A DNA stretch of 64,000 nt from an uncultured Lachnospiraceae bacterium (GTDB lineage Bacteria > Bacillota > Clostridia > Lachnospirales > Lachnospiraceae): contig CAJTXN010000006.1 of assembly GCA_910583605.1 (NCBI GenBank), positions 103,554-167,553 of the forward strand. The letters are read 5' to 3'. Within the stretch, counting starts at the first letter, position 1, and each line of letters begins with the position of its first letter. The notes below the pieces were generated by a model that made no database searches, was not told where the DNA came from, and saw nothing but the letters and a program-made list of their open reading frames with translations. This document shows, piece by piece, positions 35,913 to 44,464 of the stretch. The translations under genes were made by a program, and so were the position numbers.

Positions 35913-36875
35913 TTATTTACGGGCATTAGAGAAATCTTCGGCAGGTACCGCTACCGTTTCCAGAATCTCATTGATCAGTTTTGCCTGGTTAGTATTTTTT
36001 GCCATATTGGTATAAGATACAATCCGGTGGGCAAGTACCGGCACGGCCAGAGTTTTGACATCTTCCGGAGTAACAAAATCTCTGCCCCGGATGGCGGCAT
36101 AAACCTGTGAAGCTTTCAGAAGTGCCAGCGTACCCCGGGGGCTTACCCCTGAGGAAATATTGGAATTATTCCGGGTAGCGTTAACAATATCCACTATATA
36201 TTTTCGAATGGAAATATCAGCATAAACGGTAGCAGCTAAAGCACCCATTGCACTGATTTCATCTTTTGAACAAACAGGAGTCAATTCTTCAATGGGATTT
36301 TTTGAAATAAACCGTTCCATAATGGAAAGTTCCTCCGATTCCGTGGGAAATCCCATGGAAAGCTGCATCATAAAGCGGTCTAACTGGGCTTCCGGTAAAG
36401 TAAAGGTACCGGCTGTTTCAATGGGATTCTGGGTGGCAATCACCAGAAAAGGTTTATCCAGAATACGGGTATTACCGTCAACGGTCACCTGCTTTTCCTC
36501 CATACATTCCAGCAGACTGGACTGTGTTCTCGGAGTCGCACGATTGATTTCATCCGCCAACAGAACATTAGAAAAAACAGGACCTTTCACAAATTCAAAC
36601 GAATGAGACTCCCGGTTAAAAATATTCAGTCCCGTTATATCCGAAGGCAGTAAATCAGGTGTAAACTGAATTCTGCTAAATTCACCGTCCAAAGATCTGG
36701 CCAAAGACTTCGCCAGCATGGTTTTTCCCGTCCCCGGAGTATCCTCCAGCAAAACATGTCCTCCCGAAATAATAGCAGTTAAAATAAAATCAATCGTCCT
36801 GTCCTTACCGATAATAACCTTTTGAATATTACTCTTAATCCGCTCTGATACTAACTGAATATCCTTCAACTCCAT
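35913..36875 (-). CDS. MoxR-family AAA+ ATPase
   Basis: A 320-residue cytosolic AAA+ chaperone-type ATPase. Walker A is EDTPGTGKTML (about 38-48), Walker B with sensor is LLADEINRATPRTQSSLLE, and TQNPIE is the sensor 1 region. The C-terminal lid has SGVSPRGTLALLKA. MoxR proteins assemble or activate partner complexes through the DUF58 protein. First gene of the operon; the start follows GGAGG seven bases upstream. The region upstream is shared with the divergent gene at 37123. Confidence 0.93.
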   Translation of the reverse strand: MELKDIQLVSERIKSNIQKVIIGKDRTIDFILTAIISGGHVLLEDTPGTGKTMLAKSLARSLDGEFSRIQFTPDLLPSDITGLNIFNRESHSFEFVKGPVFSNVLLADEINRATPRTQSSLLECMEEKQVTVDGNTRILDKPFLVIATQNPIETAGTFTLPEAQLDRFMMQLSMGFPTESEELSIMERFISKNPIEELTPVCSKDEISAMGALAATVYADISIRKYIVDIVNATRNNSNISSGVSPRGTLALLKASQVYAAIRGRDFVTPEDVKTLAVPVLAHRIVSYTNMAKNTNQAKLINEILETVAVPAEDFSNARK

Positions 36876-37122
36876 CGCAAAACCTCCGTTTATTTATTAT
36901 TGTTATATAAAACTAAAATTATATAAACATATATAAATTTTTTCCAACCCATTCCGATTTGCCATTTCCCTGCAAATTTCCTCCAAAAGACATACATATA
37001 TTATATAATATTTACCAGTCAAAGTATACTTTTTAGTGAGATTTTATAAAAATTTTCTTGTTTAATACCTTAATATAGGCTAAAATAGATAATAGCTTTA
37101 AAGTTTTACAGGAAAGGATGAA

Positions 37123-37593
37123 TTGTGTCAGATGGGTAAGATGTTGACAGATTATAATAGCTTTAAAAATAATGATAAAGAGATGAAGGAATATGCCGCC
37201 AGTATGAAATACCTGTACTGGATATTGGGAATCGCAGTGGTGTTTTATTATGTGATTCCTTATATATTCATGTTGACATTCGGACATCTTCCGGCTGGAT
37301 TATACGGTTTCCTTGTGGTAGATGTATTTTCTTTCTTCGTATTTATTGCATGTTTTATGTTCAGCAGAAAACATGGTTTTTTGTGGTATGTTCCGGTTAT
37401 GACGGGTTTATTATATTTACCTACCGTTATCATTTTTAACTGTGTATGGCAATATGCAGTATTTACCATAGTATATATCGTACTGGGATATTTCGGATGT
37501 CTGGCAGGCTACCTGTTTCTGCGCAGAAGGAAGAACAAAAGAGCACCGATTGGCGTAAATTATGCGGTGAAGAGAAGCAACAGAAAAAAATAA
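37123..37593 (+). CDS. Four-segment membrane protein, unknown
   Basis: A 156-residue protein with four membrane segments (about 31-50, 56-77, 86-105, 110-131) and a basic cytoplasmic tail (RRRKNKR, KRSNRKK). No family was recognised. Start: TTG at 37123 has AAAGG five bases upstream; an ATG at 37132 has the same site 14 bases away. Divergent from the MoxR operon; AAAGTATACTTT, a perfect palindrome at 37021-37032, lies between. Confidence 0.65.
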   Translation: MCQMGKMLTDYNSFKNNDKEMKEYAASMKYLYWILGIAVVFYYVIPYIFMLTFGHLPAGLYGFLVVDVFSFFVFIACFMFSRKHGFLWYVPVMTGLLYLPTVIIFNCVWQYAVFTIVYIVLGYFGCLAGYLFLRRRKNKRAPIGVNYAVKRSNRKK

Positions 37594-37632
37594 AAGAGCA
37601 GAACAGGTAACAGAGTGGAAATGAGGCAGTGA

Positions 37633-37878
37633 ATGAAACATAGAATAGACAGAATTAAAAAATATATTAAATGTAATAAGAATGCGGTAATTTACATTAC
37701 GATTTTGATCGTATATACGATTATCATGCTTTGTATCTGGCTGATTGGTTCCAACGGAATGAAAAGCTGTTCCTCCGGTTCCCTCAGCTCTATCATGAAT
37801 GATAATGCAGGCGGTGAGACAACCGCAGAGTCGTCTGCAGAAGACATTACCACCAGCAGGGATATTCCGGTGGATTAG
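37633..37878 (+). CDS. Small single-pass membrane protein
   Basis: An 81-residue protein: basic N-terminus (KHRIDRIKKYIKCNK), one membrane segment (about 18-39), then an outside tail rich in Ser, Thr and Glu ending ITTSRDIPVD. Its tail composition is like the linkers of the other envelope proteins here. GAGG lies upstream of the start. No family was recognised. It is 39 bases after the gene before and 35 before the pyrophosphatase, so probably co-transcribed. Confidence 0.6.
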   Translation: MKHRIDRIKKYIKCNKNAVIYITILIVYTIIMLCIWLIGSNGMKSCSSGSLSSIMNDNAGGETTAESSAEDITTSRDIPVD

Positions 37879-37913
37879 ACGAAACAGAGCGGACGGGAAG
37901 GTGGTATTTATCC

Positions 37914-39563
37914 ATGGCAATGAGAAATAATAAGATATATGTTATAGGACATAAAAATCCGGATACGGATTCCATTTGCTCCGCCATTGCATATGCGTAC
38001 CTGAAAAATCAACTGGATGATAAAGAGTATGTGGCAAAAAGAGCAGGTCAGATTAACGAAGAGACACAATATGTATTAAATTATTTCGGGCAGGAACTGC
38101 CGGATTATGTATCGGATATCGGAACCCAGGTGAAAGATATTGAGATACGGGAGACCGAAGGGGTTCCCAGGGATATTTCATTGAAGCGTGCCTGGACGCT
38201 GATGAAAGAACAGGAAGTGGTTACCCTTCCGGTTACGAAACACGGGCGTCTGGAAGGCATTATTACCACTGAAGATATTGCGGAAGCATATATGGATGTG
38301 CATGACAGCAAGATACTGTCCACGGCCCATACGGCATATCGGAATATTCTGGATACCATGGACGGAACACTGGTTTGCGGAAGTATAGACGGATATTTTA
38401 CAAAGGGTAAAGTTCTGATTGCTGCGGCAAATCCGGATTTAATGGAGAATTATATCGAGGAAGGGGACCTGGTCATATTGGGAAACCGGTATGAATCCCA
38501 GCTTTGTGCCATAGAAATGAACGCCGGCTGTATCGTGGTCTGTGAAGATGCCGCGGTATCCCTGACCATACGGAAGATGGCGGAGGAACACGGCTGTACC
38601 ATAATGCGTTCGCCTCATGATACCTATACGGTTGCAAGGCTGATCAATCAGAGTATGCCTGTCAGCTATTTTATGACAAGGGAAAATATTGTTTCGTTCC
38701 GGACCGATGCATTTACCGAAGACGTCCGGGCGGTCATGGCAAAACTCCGGTACCGGGATTTTCCGATTGAGGATAAAAAAGGCCGGTTTGTGGGGATGAT
38801 ATCCAGGCGGAATCTTCTGAATGTGGATAAAAAGAAAATCATAATGGTAGATCACAATGAACAGAGTCAGGCAGTGGACGGACTGGAAAATGCCGAAATA
38901 CTGGAAATTATTGACCATCACAGACTGCGGGCAATCGAAACCATGTCTCCGGTATATTTTAGAAACCAGCCTCTGGGCTGTACCGCTACCATTATATATC
39001 AGTTATATATGGAGCAGGGGGTGGAGATACCGAAACAAATTGCAGGCTTACTGTGCGCAGCAATTCTGTCGGATACACTGATGTTCCGTTCACCTACCTG
39101 TACGGCCATTGATAAAATGGCTGCAGAAAATCTGGCGGCAAAAGCAGAGATAGAAATTAAATCATTTGCCACCGAAATGTTCCGGGCGGGAAGCAATCTC
39201 AAGATGAAATCACCGGAAGAAATTTTTTATCAGGATTTCAAGAAATTCGATATGAATGGGAAAAATATCGGAATCGGTCAGATTAATTCCCTGGATGCCG
39301 CCGAACTGGCAGATATCAGGGAAAGGCTTGTAACATATCTGGATAAAGCGTATAACGAGCATGGAATGGATATTATTTACTTTATGTTTACCAACATTAT
39401 AGAAGAATCTACGGAAATAGTGGCAAAGGGTCCGGAAGCCGAGGAACTGATCAGCGAAGCATTTGAGGTGCCTGTGGAAGACGGTACGGCCGTCCTCCGG
39501 GGAGTGGTTTCCCGTAAAAAACAGTTTGTTCCTCCTCTTATGGAAACACTGAATCAGAGATGA
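37914..39563 (+). CDS. ppaC: Manganese-dependent inorganic pyrophosphatase with CBS and DRTGG domains
   Basis: A 549-residue family II (DHH) pyrophosphatase, splitting pyrophosphate in the cytosol. Seen: IGHKNPDTDS (metal site, about 11-20), a first CBS half (LPVTKHGRLEGIITTEDIAEAY), a DRTGG-like insert (about 145-245), the second CBS half (FRGM-type FVGMISRRNLL), the DHH core VDHNEQSQ and IDHHRL, and a DHHA2 end with SRKKQFVPPL. The insert is that of clostridial CBS-pyrophosphatases, regulated by adenine nucleotides. GGAAGGTGG precedes the start. Confidence 0.95.
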   Translation: MAMRNNKIYVIGHKNPDTDSICSAIAYAYLKNQLDDKEYVAKRAGQINEETQYVLNYFGQELPDYVSDIGTQVKDIEIRETEGVPRDISLKRAWTLMKEQEVVTLPVTKHGRLEGIITTEDIAEAYMDVHDSKILSTAHTAYRNILDTMDGTLVCGSIDGYFTKGKVLIAAANPDLMENYIEEGDLVILGNRYESQLCAIEMNAGCIVVCEDAAVSLTIRKMAEEHGCTIMRSPHDTYTVARLINQSMPVSYFMTRENIVSFRTDAFTEDVRAVMAKLRYRDFPIEDKKGRFVGMISRRNLLNVDKKKIIMVDHNEQSQAVDGLENAEILEIIDHHRLRAIETMSPVYFRNQPLGCTATIIYQLYMEQGVEIPKQIAGLLCAAILSDTLMFRSPTCTAIDKMAAENLAAKAEIEIKSFATEMFRAGSNLKMKSPEEIFYQDFKKFDMNGKNIGIGQINSLDAAELADIRERLVTYLDKAYNEHGMDIIYFMFTNIIEESTEIVAKGPEAEELISEAFEVPVEDGTAVLRGVVSRKKQFVPPLMETLNQR

Positions 39564-39587
39564 CCGCCGGACAGGAAAGAGGTATTT

Positions 39588-40151
39588 ATGTCAAAACAAT
39601 ATTGGAAACCCGGAAATATGCTGTATCCGGTTCCGGCAGTTATGGTAAGCTGTCAGAGAAAAGATGAAAAACCGAATATCATTACGGTGGCCTGGTGCGG
39701 AACCTGTAATACCCAGCCGCCGATGGTATACATATCGGTTCGGCCGGAGCGGTATTCTTATGATATCATCAAAGAAACCGGAGAATTTGTTATAAATCTT
39801 GTGAATAGAGATATAGTATATGCCGCCGATTACTGCGGGGTGAAATCTGGCAGGGATACGGATAAGTATAAAGAAATGAAGCTGACGCCGCTGGAATCCA
39901 GATTTGTTCAGACGCCGGGAATATCCGAAAGCCCGGTGAATATTGAATGTAAGGTGAAGCAGATTATTCCTTTAGGCTCTCATGATATGTTTCTGGCAGA
40001 GGTCGCAGGTGTAACCGTGGATGATCGTTATATGGATGAAACGGGAAAGTTTAATTTAAATGACAGCGGGCTTACGGCTTATTCCCACGGAGAATATTTT
40101 GAACTGGGAAAGAAACGGGGAACATTCGGGTATTCGGTGCGAAAAAAATAA
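39588..40151 (+). CDS. Flavin reductase-like FMN-binding protein
   Basis: A 187-residue protein with the FMN-binding split barrel of the flavin reductase family. Seen: YPVPAVMVSC, NIITVAWCGTCNTQPPMVYI and GEFVINLVNRD, the family flavin site. Many such proteins bind FMN and pass electrons in anaerobes; the substrate is unknown. GGAAAGAGG precedes the start. It lies 24 bases after ppaC and 15 before the OLD-family gene, so probably in one operon. Confidence 0.88.
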   Translation: MSKQYWKPGNMLYPVPAVMVSCQRKDEKPNIITVAWCGTCNTQPPMVYISVRPERYSYDIIKETGEFVINLVNRDIVYAADYCGVKSGRDTDKYKEMKLTPLESRFVQTPGISESPVNIECKVKQIIPLGSHDMFLAEVAGVTVDDRYMDETGKFNLNDSGLTAYSHGEYFELGKKRGTFGYSVRKK

Positions 40152-40166
40152 AACAGAGGTGATTGA

Positions 40167-42047
40167 GTGAAGATTAGCTCCATGACGATTGATAACTTCA
40201 AGTCTGTCAGACATCTGGCGATTGAGGATATTGAAAATGCTTTTATTCTTGTGGGAAAAAACAGTACCGGAAAAACAGTTGTACTAGATGCCATACGGGC
40301 AGTTGCGGGTATGTATGAAATTAAGCGGGAATATTTTAATGAGACCGGAAAAAACATTGAAATCGGAATTACGCTGAACATTGAAGAAGAGGATCTTCAG
40401 TTACTGCATTTGGGAGGAATTGTTTCCAAATATAAAAGTTATGAATTATGGTATAAGGATTTTTGCAATAAGTTACCGTCTTTTCAGGATAACCGGCTGA
40501 AGTTTACCTATATAATCAATAAAGATGGGAACTGCAGGTATAATGACGGAGTTAAAAAGAATAATTCCTACATTAAAATGGTTTTTCCAAAAGTGTATTA
40601 TATAGATAATTCCAGAAATATCACCGAGTTTCAGGATGCCCTGCTTCGGGCCAACGGCGCCGCCGAGATTAAAGACATGACGGAGCGGAGATGTATGTTT
40701 GATAAAAGCCGTACCTGTAATAATTGTTTTGACTGCATCGGCATGATCAATCGGAAAAGTGTGGATGAGTTAAGTATTTTTGAAACGGCGAAATTACTGG
40801 AATATAAAGTATTCAATAATAATCTGGATAAGTTTGCGGAAGCGGTAAATCATTGTTTTGTAAAAAACGGTTCTCATTCCCAGTTTATTAAATACGAGAC
40901 AAAATTTGATTTTGAGCAGATATTCAACATCGATACCGTACTGTATAATGAAGACCGGGGAACGTTCGGGCATATCAGTACCATGAGCGCCGGAACCAAA
41001 AGTATTTATCTGCTGTCGCTGATTGAGGCATATATTCAGGAACAGAACAAAGTGCCCAGTATTATTATGATCGAAGACCCGGAAAGTTATCTGCATCCCC
41101 AGATGCAAAAGTCTGCCAGTGAGATTTTATATCGTCTGTCCAAGAAAAATCAGGTTATTTTCTCTACCCACTCTCCGAATATGCTGTTTAATTTCTCCAG
41201 CCGGCAGATTAAACAGGTGGTACTGGATGATGACTATTATACACAGATAAACGAGAATACGGATATTGATGATATTCTGGATGACCTGGGATATACGGCT
41301 AATGACCTGATGAATGTCAGCTTTGTGTTTATCGTGGAGGGCAAACAGGACGGCAACCGCCTGCCGATGCTGCTGGAAAAGTACTATTCGGAAATTTATG
41401 ATGAAGATGGAATGTTGCACAGAATTTCCATTATTCCCACCAACAGCTGTACCAATATCAAAACCTATGCCAATCTGAAATATATCAATAAACTCTATCT
41501 GAAAGACCAGTTTTTAATGATAAGGGACAGTGACGGAAAGAATCCGAAATATCTGGTGAAACAGCTCTGCAGTTACTACGGGGCAAGGGCCAAAGAGGAT
41601 GTGGATAATATTCCCAGAGTGACTCCGAAGAATGTGCTGGTATTAAAGTACTATTCCTTTGAAAACTATTTTCTGGACCCTAAGATCATGGCAAAAATAG
41701 GAGTAGTGAAAAGCGAAGAAGATTTTTATAATATTCTCTGGCAGAAATACAGAGACTATCTGTATAAGCTGCCAAGTATGAAGCGGATGTGCAGGATTAA
41801 AAACGTCCGCATCAGCAGCAAGCAGGACTTAAAGAATAATATGGAAAATATACGGATATTTGTCAGAGGACATAATCTGTATGATATATTTTATGGAAGG
41901 TATAGAAATGATGCGGAAACGGAAATTTTGAAAAAATATATTGATGTGGCGCCGAGGGAGAATTTTGCCAATATTCTGGATGCCATAGACCGTTTTGTTT
42001 TTTTTGAAAACCGCAGAAAATCCGGTGATGAAGATGAAGAAGAATAA
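40167..42047 (+). CDS. OLD-family ATPase/TOPRIM nuclease with Cys cluster
   Basis: A 626-residue protein: ABC-type ATPase half (about 1-360) and TOPRIM half (about 385-500) of the OLD endonuclease family. Walker A GKNSTGKT (30-37), signature-like TMSAGTKS, Walker B IIMIEDPES and the H-loop STHSP are intact. TOPRIM has VEGKQDGNRLP and IRDSDGKNP, fitting its metal-binding acids. Odd: four cysteines (C176, C184, C187, C190; CxxCxxC plus one) inserted in the ATPase half, able to hold zinc or an iron-sulfur cluster. GTG start after AGAGGTGA. Its last 14-20 bases overlap the next gene. OLD proteins include phage-defence nucleases (e.g. GajA), but no helicase partner is present. Confidence 0.85.
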   Translation: MKISSMTIDNFKSVRHLAIEDIENAFILVGKNSTGKTVVLDAIRAVAGMYEIKREYFNETGKNIEIGITLNIEEEDLQLLHLGGIVSKYKSYELWYKDFCNKLPSFQDNRLKFTYIINKDGNCRYNDGVKKNNSYIKMVFPKVYYIDNSRNITEFQDALLRANGAAEIKDMTERRCMFDKSRTCNNCFDCIGMINRKSVDELSIFETAKLLEYKVFNNNLDKFAEAVNHCFVKNGSHSQFIKYETKFDFEQIFNIDTVLYNEDRGTFGHISTMSAGTKSIYLLSLIEAYIQEQNKVPSIIMIEDPESYLHPQMQKSASEILYRLSKKNQVIFSTHSPNMLFNFSSRQIKQVVLDDDYYTQINENTDIDDILDDLGYTANDLMNVSFVFIVEGKQDGNRLPMLLEKYYSEIYDEDGMLHRISIIPTNSCTNIKTYANLKYINKLYLKDQFLMIRDSDGKNPKYLVKQLCSYYGARAKEDVDNIPRVTPKNVLVLKYYSFENYFLDPKIMAKIGVVKSEEDFYNILWQKYRDYLYKLPSMKRMCRIKNVRISSKQDLKNNMENIRIFVRGHNLYDIFYGRYRNDAETEILKKYIDVAPRENFANILDAIDRFVFFENRRKSGDEDEEE

Positions 42048-42540
42048 TATTATATTAATTGGTATGCCAGGTGTGGGAAAAAGCACTGTGGGGGTCATTC
42101 TGGCAAAGATTATGGGATATCATTTTATTGATGCCGATATTGTTATCCAGCAGCAGGAGCGGAAACTGCTGAAGGATATCATTGCGGCGGAAGGTGTGGA
42201 AGGTTTTATTCAGGTAGAAAACCGAATCAATGCTTCCATAGACGGAGAACAATGTATCATTGCAACCGGCGGAAGCGTGGTCTATGGGGAAGAAGCAATG
42301 GACCATTACCGGAATATAGGAACCGTCATATATTTAAAGCAGAGCTTTGACATATTGAATGCCCGGCTTCGTGATATCAGAGGCAGGGGCGTTGTGCTGA
42401 AACCGGGACAGGATTTAGAGGATTTATATATGGAGCGCTGCGCGCTGTATGAGAAATATGCGGATATTGTCATAGATGAGCTGAATCTGAATGTAGAGGA
42501 GACCATTGATAAAATTTTAGCGGCACTGGATCATGAATAG
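42034..42540 (+). CDS. Shikimate-kinase-like P-loop kinase
   Basis: A 168-residue P-loop kinase with the shikimate kinase layout: Walker A GMPGVGKST, DxD in FIDADI, a glycine loop ATGGSVV, the lid RGVVLK and RCALYEKYAD near the end. Two shikimate-site features differ: the family FRxxE reads FIQVE, losing the Arg, and GGG reads GGS. The substrate is therefore uncertain. Many Clostridia carry such a variant. Start 42034 has GGTG six bases upstream; 42028 is an alternative. The start lies inside the OLD gene, so the two are translationally coupled. Confidence 0.78.
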   Translation: MKKNNIILIGMPGVGKSTVGVILAKIMGYHFIDADIVIQQQERKLLKDIIAAEGVEGFIQVENRINASIDGEQCIIATGGSVVYGEEAMDHYRNIGTVIYLKQSFDILNARLRDIRGRGVVLKPGQDLEDLYMERCALYEKYADIVIDELNLNVEETIDKILAALDHE

Positions 42541-42712
42541 CAGCACCGAAACTGTCTGTTTTATTTTGGCAATGTTTGCCTGGCCATATGCAGAATATAA
42601 GAACCGGCTTCTGCAGATAATAATTGTAGAGCATATAGGAATGATTTATTGGGCTGTGAAGGGGGCAAATATTGCAAAATTGTTAATAAAAGGTAAAGTA
42701 GAAAAAAACTAA
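42533..42712 (+). CDS. Possible 59-residue coupled small protein
   Basis: An open frame whose ATG overlaps the stop of the kinase gene by eight bases. It reads MNSSTETVCFILAMF then WPYAEYKNRL and ends KGKVEKN. The middle is mildly hydrophobic (ILAMFAW, IIIVEHIGMIYWAV). It ends exactly where the murA promoter begins. No family and no strong ribosome site, so it could be chance. Confidence 0.3.
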   Translation: MNSSTETVCFILAMFAWPYAEYKNRLLQIIIVEHIGMIYWAVKGANIAKLLIKGKVEKN

Positions 42713-42740
42713 TTTACAAATCCGAAGATTGTGCTATAAT
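42713..42740 (+). promoter_or_regulatory. Sigma-A promoter for murA
   Basis: TTTACA, a 16-base spacer and a perfect TATAAT lie about 150 bases before murA. Confidence 0.7.
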
Positions 42741-42750
42741 CACATTAATT

Positions 42751-42774
42751 GCAACTCTGTAGGTTGCTGTTTTT
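42751..42774 (+). terminator. Short hairpin with T-run in the murA leader
   Basis: GCAAC and GTTGC pair around seven bases, followed by TGTTTTT. The stem is only five bp and lies within about 10 bases of the expected transcript start, so it may be an attenuator or only a leader hairpin. Confidence 0.35.
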
Positions 42775-42887
42775 CTTGTGTCATATGCTACAGGAAGAAC
42801 TGGATTATAGTATAAGAGTTTGAATTTGAATGACAGTCAGGATTGAATAGATAGAATTTTTCGCAAAAATGATTTTCGAGGTGCAAA

Positions 42888-44180
42888 ATGGAACAGTACA
42901 TTATTAAAGGTGGAAATCCTCTCGTGGGAGAGGTTGATATAAGCGGTGCCAAGAATGCGGCGCTGGCTATTTTGGCTGCGGCTATTATGACGGATGAGAC
43001 GGTGGTAGTGGATAATCTTCCGGATGTCAGGGATATCAATGTATTATTGCAGGCGATTGAGGGCATTGGCGCCATAGTGGAGCGTGTGAACCGTCATTGT
43101 GTAAAGATTAATGCAAGTACCATCAGTTCCACCAGAGTGGATTATGAATACATCAGAAAAATCAGGGCTTCCTATTATCTTCTGGGTGCGCTGACTGGCA
43201 GATTCCATGAAGCACAGGTAGCTCTGCCGGGCGGCTGTGATATAGGAACCAGACCGATTGACCAGCATATTAAGGGATTTAAGGCGCTGGGTGTTCAGGT
43301 GACCATTGAACATGGTATGATCATGACCAATGCGGAACATCTGGAAGGAAATCATATTTATCTTGATGTGGTGTCCGTAGGCGCTACCATAAATGTAATG
43401 CTGGCTGCGGCTTTGGCAGACGGTGCTACAATTATTGAAAATGCGGCAAAGGAACCTCATGTTGTAGACGTGGCGAATATGCTGAATAGTATGGGAGCCA
43501 ATATCAAGGGTGCAGGAACCGATGTTATCAGGATTAAAGGGGTAAAAGACCTTCACAAAACGGAATATTCGGTTATTCCTGACCAGATTGAAGCAGGAAC
43601 CTTTATGTTTGCGGCTGCGGCTACAAATGGAAACGTTCTGGTTAAAAATGTAATACCAAAGCATTTGGAAGCCATTACTGCTAAACTTCTGGAAATCGGC
43701 TGTGCCATAGAAGAGTATGACGATGCGGTACGTGTGATCGGTACGGAACAGTTAAAGAGTACACAGGTTAAGACCCTGCCGTATCCGGGGTATCCTACGG
43801 ATATGCAGCCGCAGATTGCGGTTACGCTTGCAATTTCCCAGGGCACCAGTATCGTTACGGAAAGTATTTTTGAGAACCGTTTTAAGTATATTGCGGAACT
43901 GGTCCGGATGGGCGCCAATATCAAGGTGGAAGGAAACACCGCAATAATCGAAGGTGTCAGTCATCTTACCGGAGCGGAGATCAATGCTCCCGACCTGCGG
44001 GCTGGTGCGGCACTGGTGATTGCCGGGCTGGCGGCGGAAGGTTTTACCCTGATCGATGATATCGTGTATATTCAGAGAGGGTACGAAAATTTTGAAGGAA
44101 AACTGGCCGGACTGGGAGCCAATATTGAAAAAGTTACTACGGAAAAAGACGTTCAGAAATTTAAGTTAAAGGTAAGCTAA
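42888..44180 (+). CDS. murA: UDP-N-acetylglucosamine 1-carboxyvinyltransferase
   Basis: A 430-residue enzyme that adds enolpyruvate to UDP-GlcNAc, the first committed step of peptidoglycan synthesis. Seen: KNAALAILAAA near the N-terminus (with the conserved Lys), the loop LPGGCDIGTRP with the catalytic, fosfomycin-reactive Cys117, and the C-terminal DLRAGAALVIAGLAA. Length is standard. Clostridia often have two copies; which paralogue this is cannot be told. It has its own promoter and a 5' leader of about 140 bases. CGAGGTG precedes the start. Confidence 0.97.
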   Translation: MEQYIIKGGNPLVGEVDISGAKNAALAILAAAIMTDETVVVDNLPDVRDINVLLQAIEGIGAIVERVNRHCVKINASTISSTRVDYEYIRKIRASYYLLGALTGRFHEAQVALPGGCDIGTRPIDQHIKGFKALGVQVTIEHGMIMTNAEHLEGNHIYLDVVSVGATINVMLAAALADGATIIENAAKEPHVVDVANMLNSMGANIKGAGTDVIRIKGVKDLHKTEYSVIPDQIEAGTFMFAAAATNGNVLVKNVIPKHLEAITAKLLEIGCAIEEYDDAVRVIGTEQLKSTQVKTLPYPGYPTDMQPQIAVTLAISQGTSIVTESIFENRFKYIAELVRMGANIKVEGNTAIIEGVSHLTGAEINAPDLRAGAALVIAGLAAEGFTLIDDIVYIQRGYENFEGKLAGLGANIEKVTTEKDVQKFKLKVS

Positions 44181-44194
44181 AGGATAAAAAACAG

Positions 44195-44223
44195 TTGACA
44201 ATATAGCCGAAATGGATTATTGT
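44195..44223 (+). promoter_or_regulatory. Promoter for the SAM riboswitch-metK transcript
   Basis: A perfect TTGACA, a 17-base spacer and TATTGT lie about 35 bases before the riboswitch. Confidence 0.65.
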
Positions 44224-44259
44224 ATATATGCTATATAATTAAAAAGTTCATATAAAATT

Positions 44260-44370
44260 CTCTTATTCAGAGTGGCGGAGATACAAGGATCGATGAAACC
44301 ACAGCAACCCCCCTGAGCGGAAGGTGCTATCCTGAGCGAATAATTCGAGCAATAAGTGGAAAAAGATAAA
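44260..44370 (+). ncRNA. SAM-I (S-box) riboswitch
   Basis: The S-box core is clear: CTCTTATTCAGAG, GGCGGAG, GATGAAACCACAGCAACC, GGAAGGTGCTA, CCTGAGCGA and the closing AGATAAAG. It binds S-adenosylmethionine and here precedes metK, the gene that makes it, with a terminator between. High SAM should therefore stop transcription. Confidence 0.96.
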
Positions 44371-44373
44371 GTC

Positions 44374-44402
44374 AGGTCCACTATTGTATGTGGACCTTTT
44401 AA
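44374..44402 (+). terminator. Riboswitch-controlled terminator
   Basis: AGGTCCAC pairs with GTGGACCT around an 8-base loop followed by TTTT. It is the expression platform of the S-box upstream of metK. Confidence 0.9.
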
Positions 44403-44464
44403 TTATGTATAAAATGCACAGAGAATCTTCATTCATGAAATGAGAAAAGAAAGGACTCGATAAG

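Noticed and set aside
40167..42047. Gabija defence system
   Set aside because: The protein is OLD-like, but no UvrD-type helicase (GajB) is next to it and there is no defence island.
44195..44223. TTGACA with the later TATATAAT as the metK promoter
   Set aside because: The distance to that -10 is about twice the normal spacing; TATTGT at 17 bases fits better.
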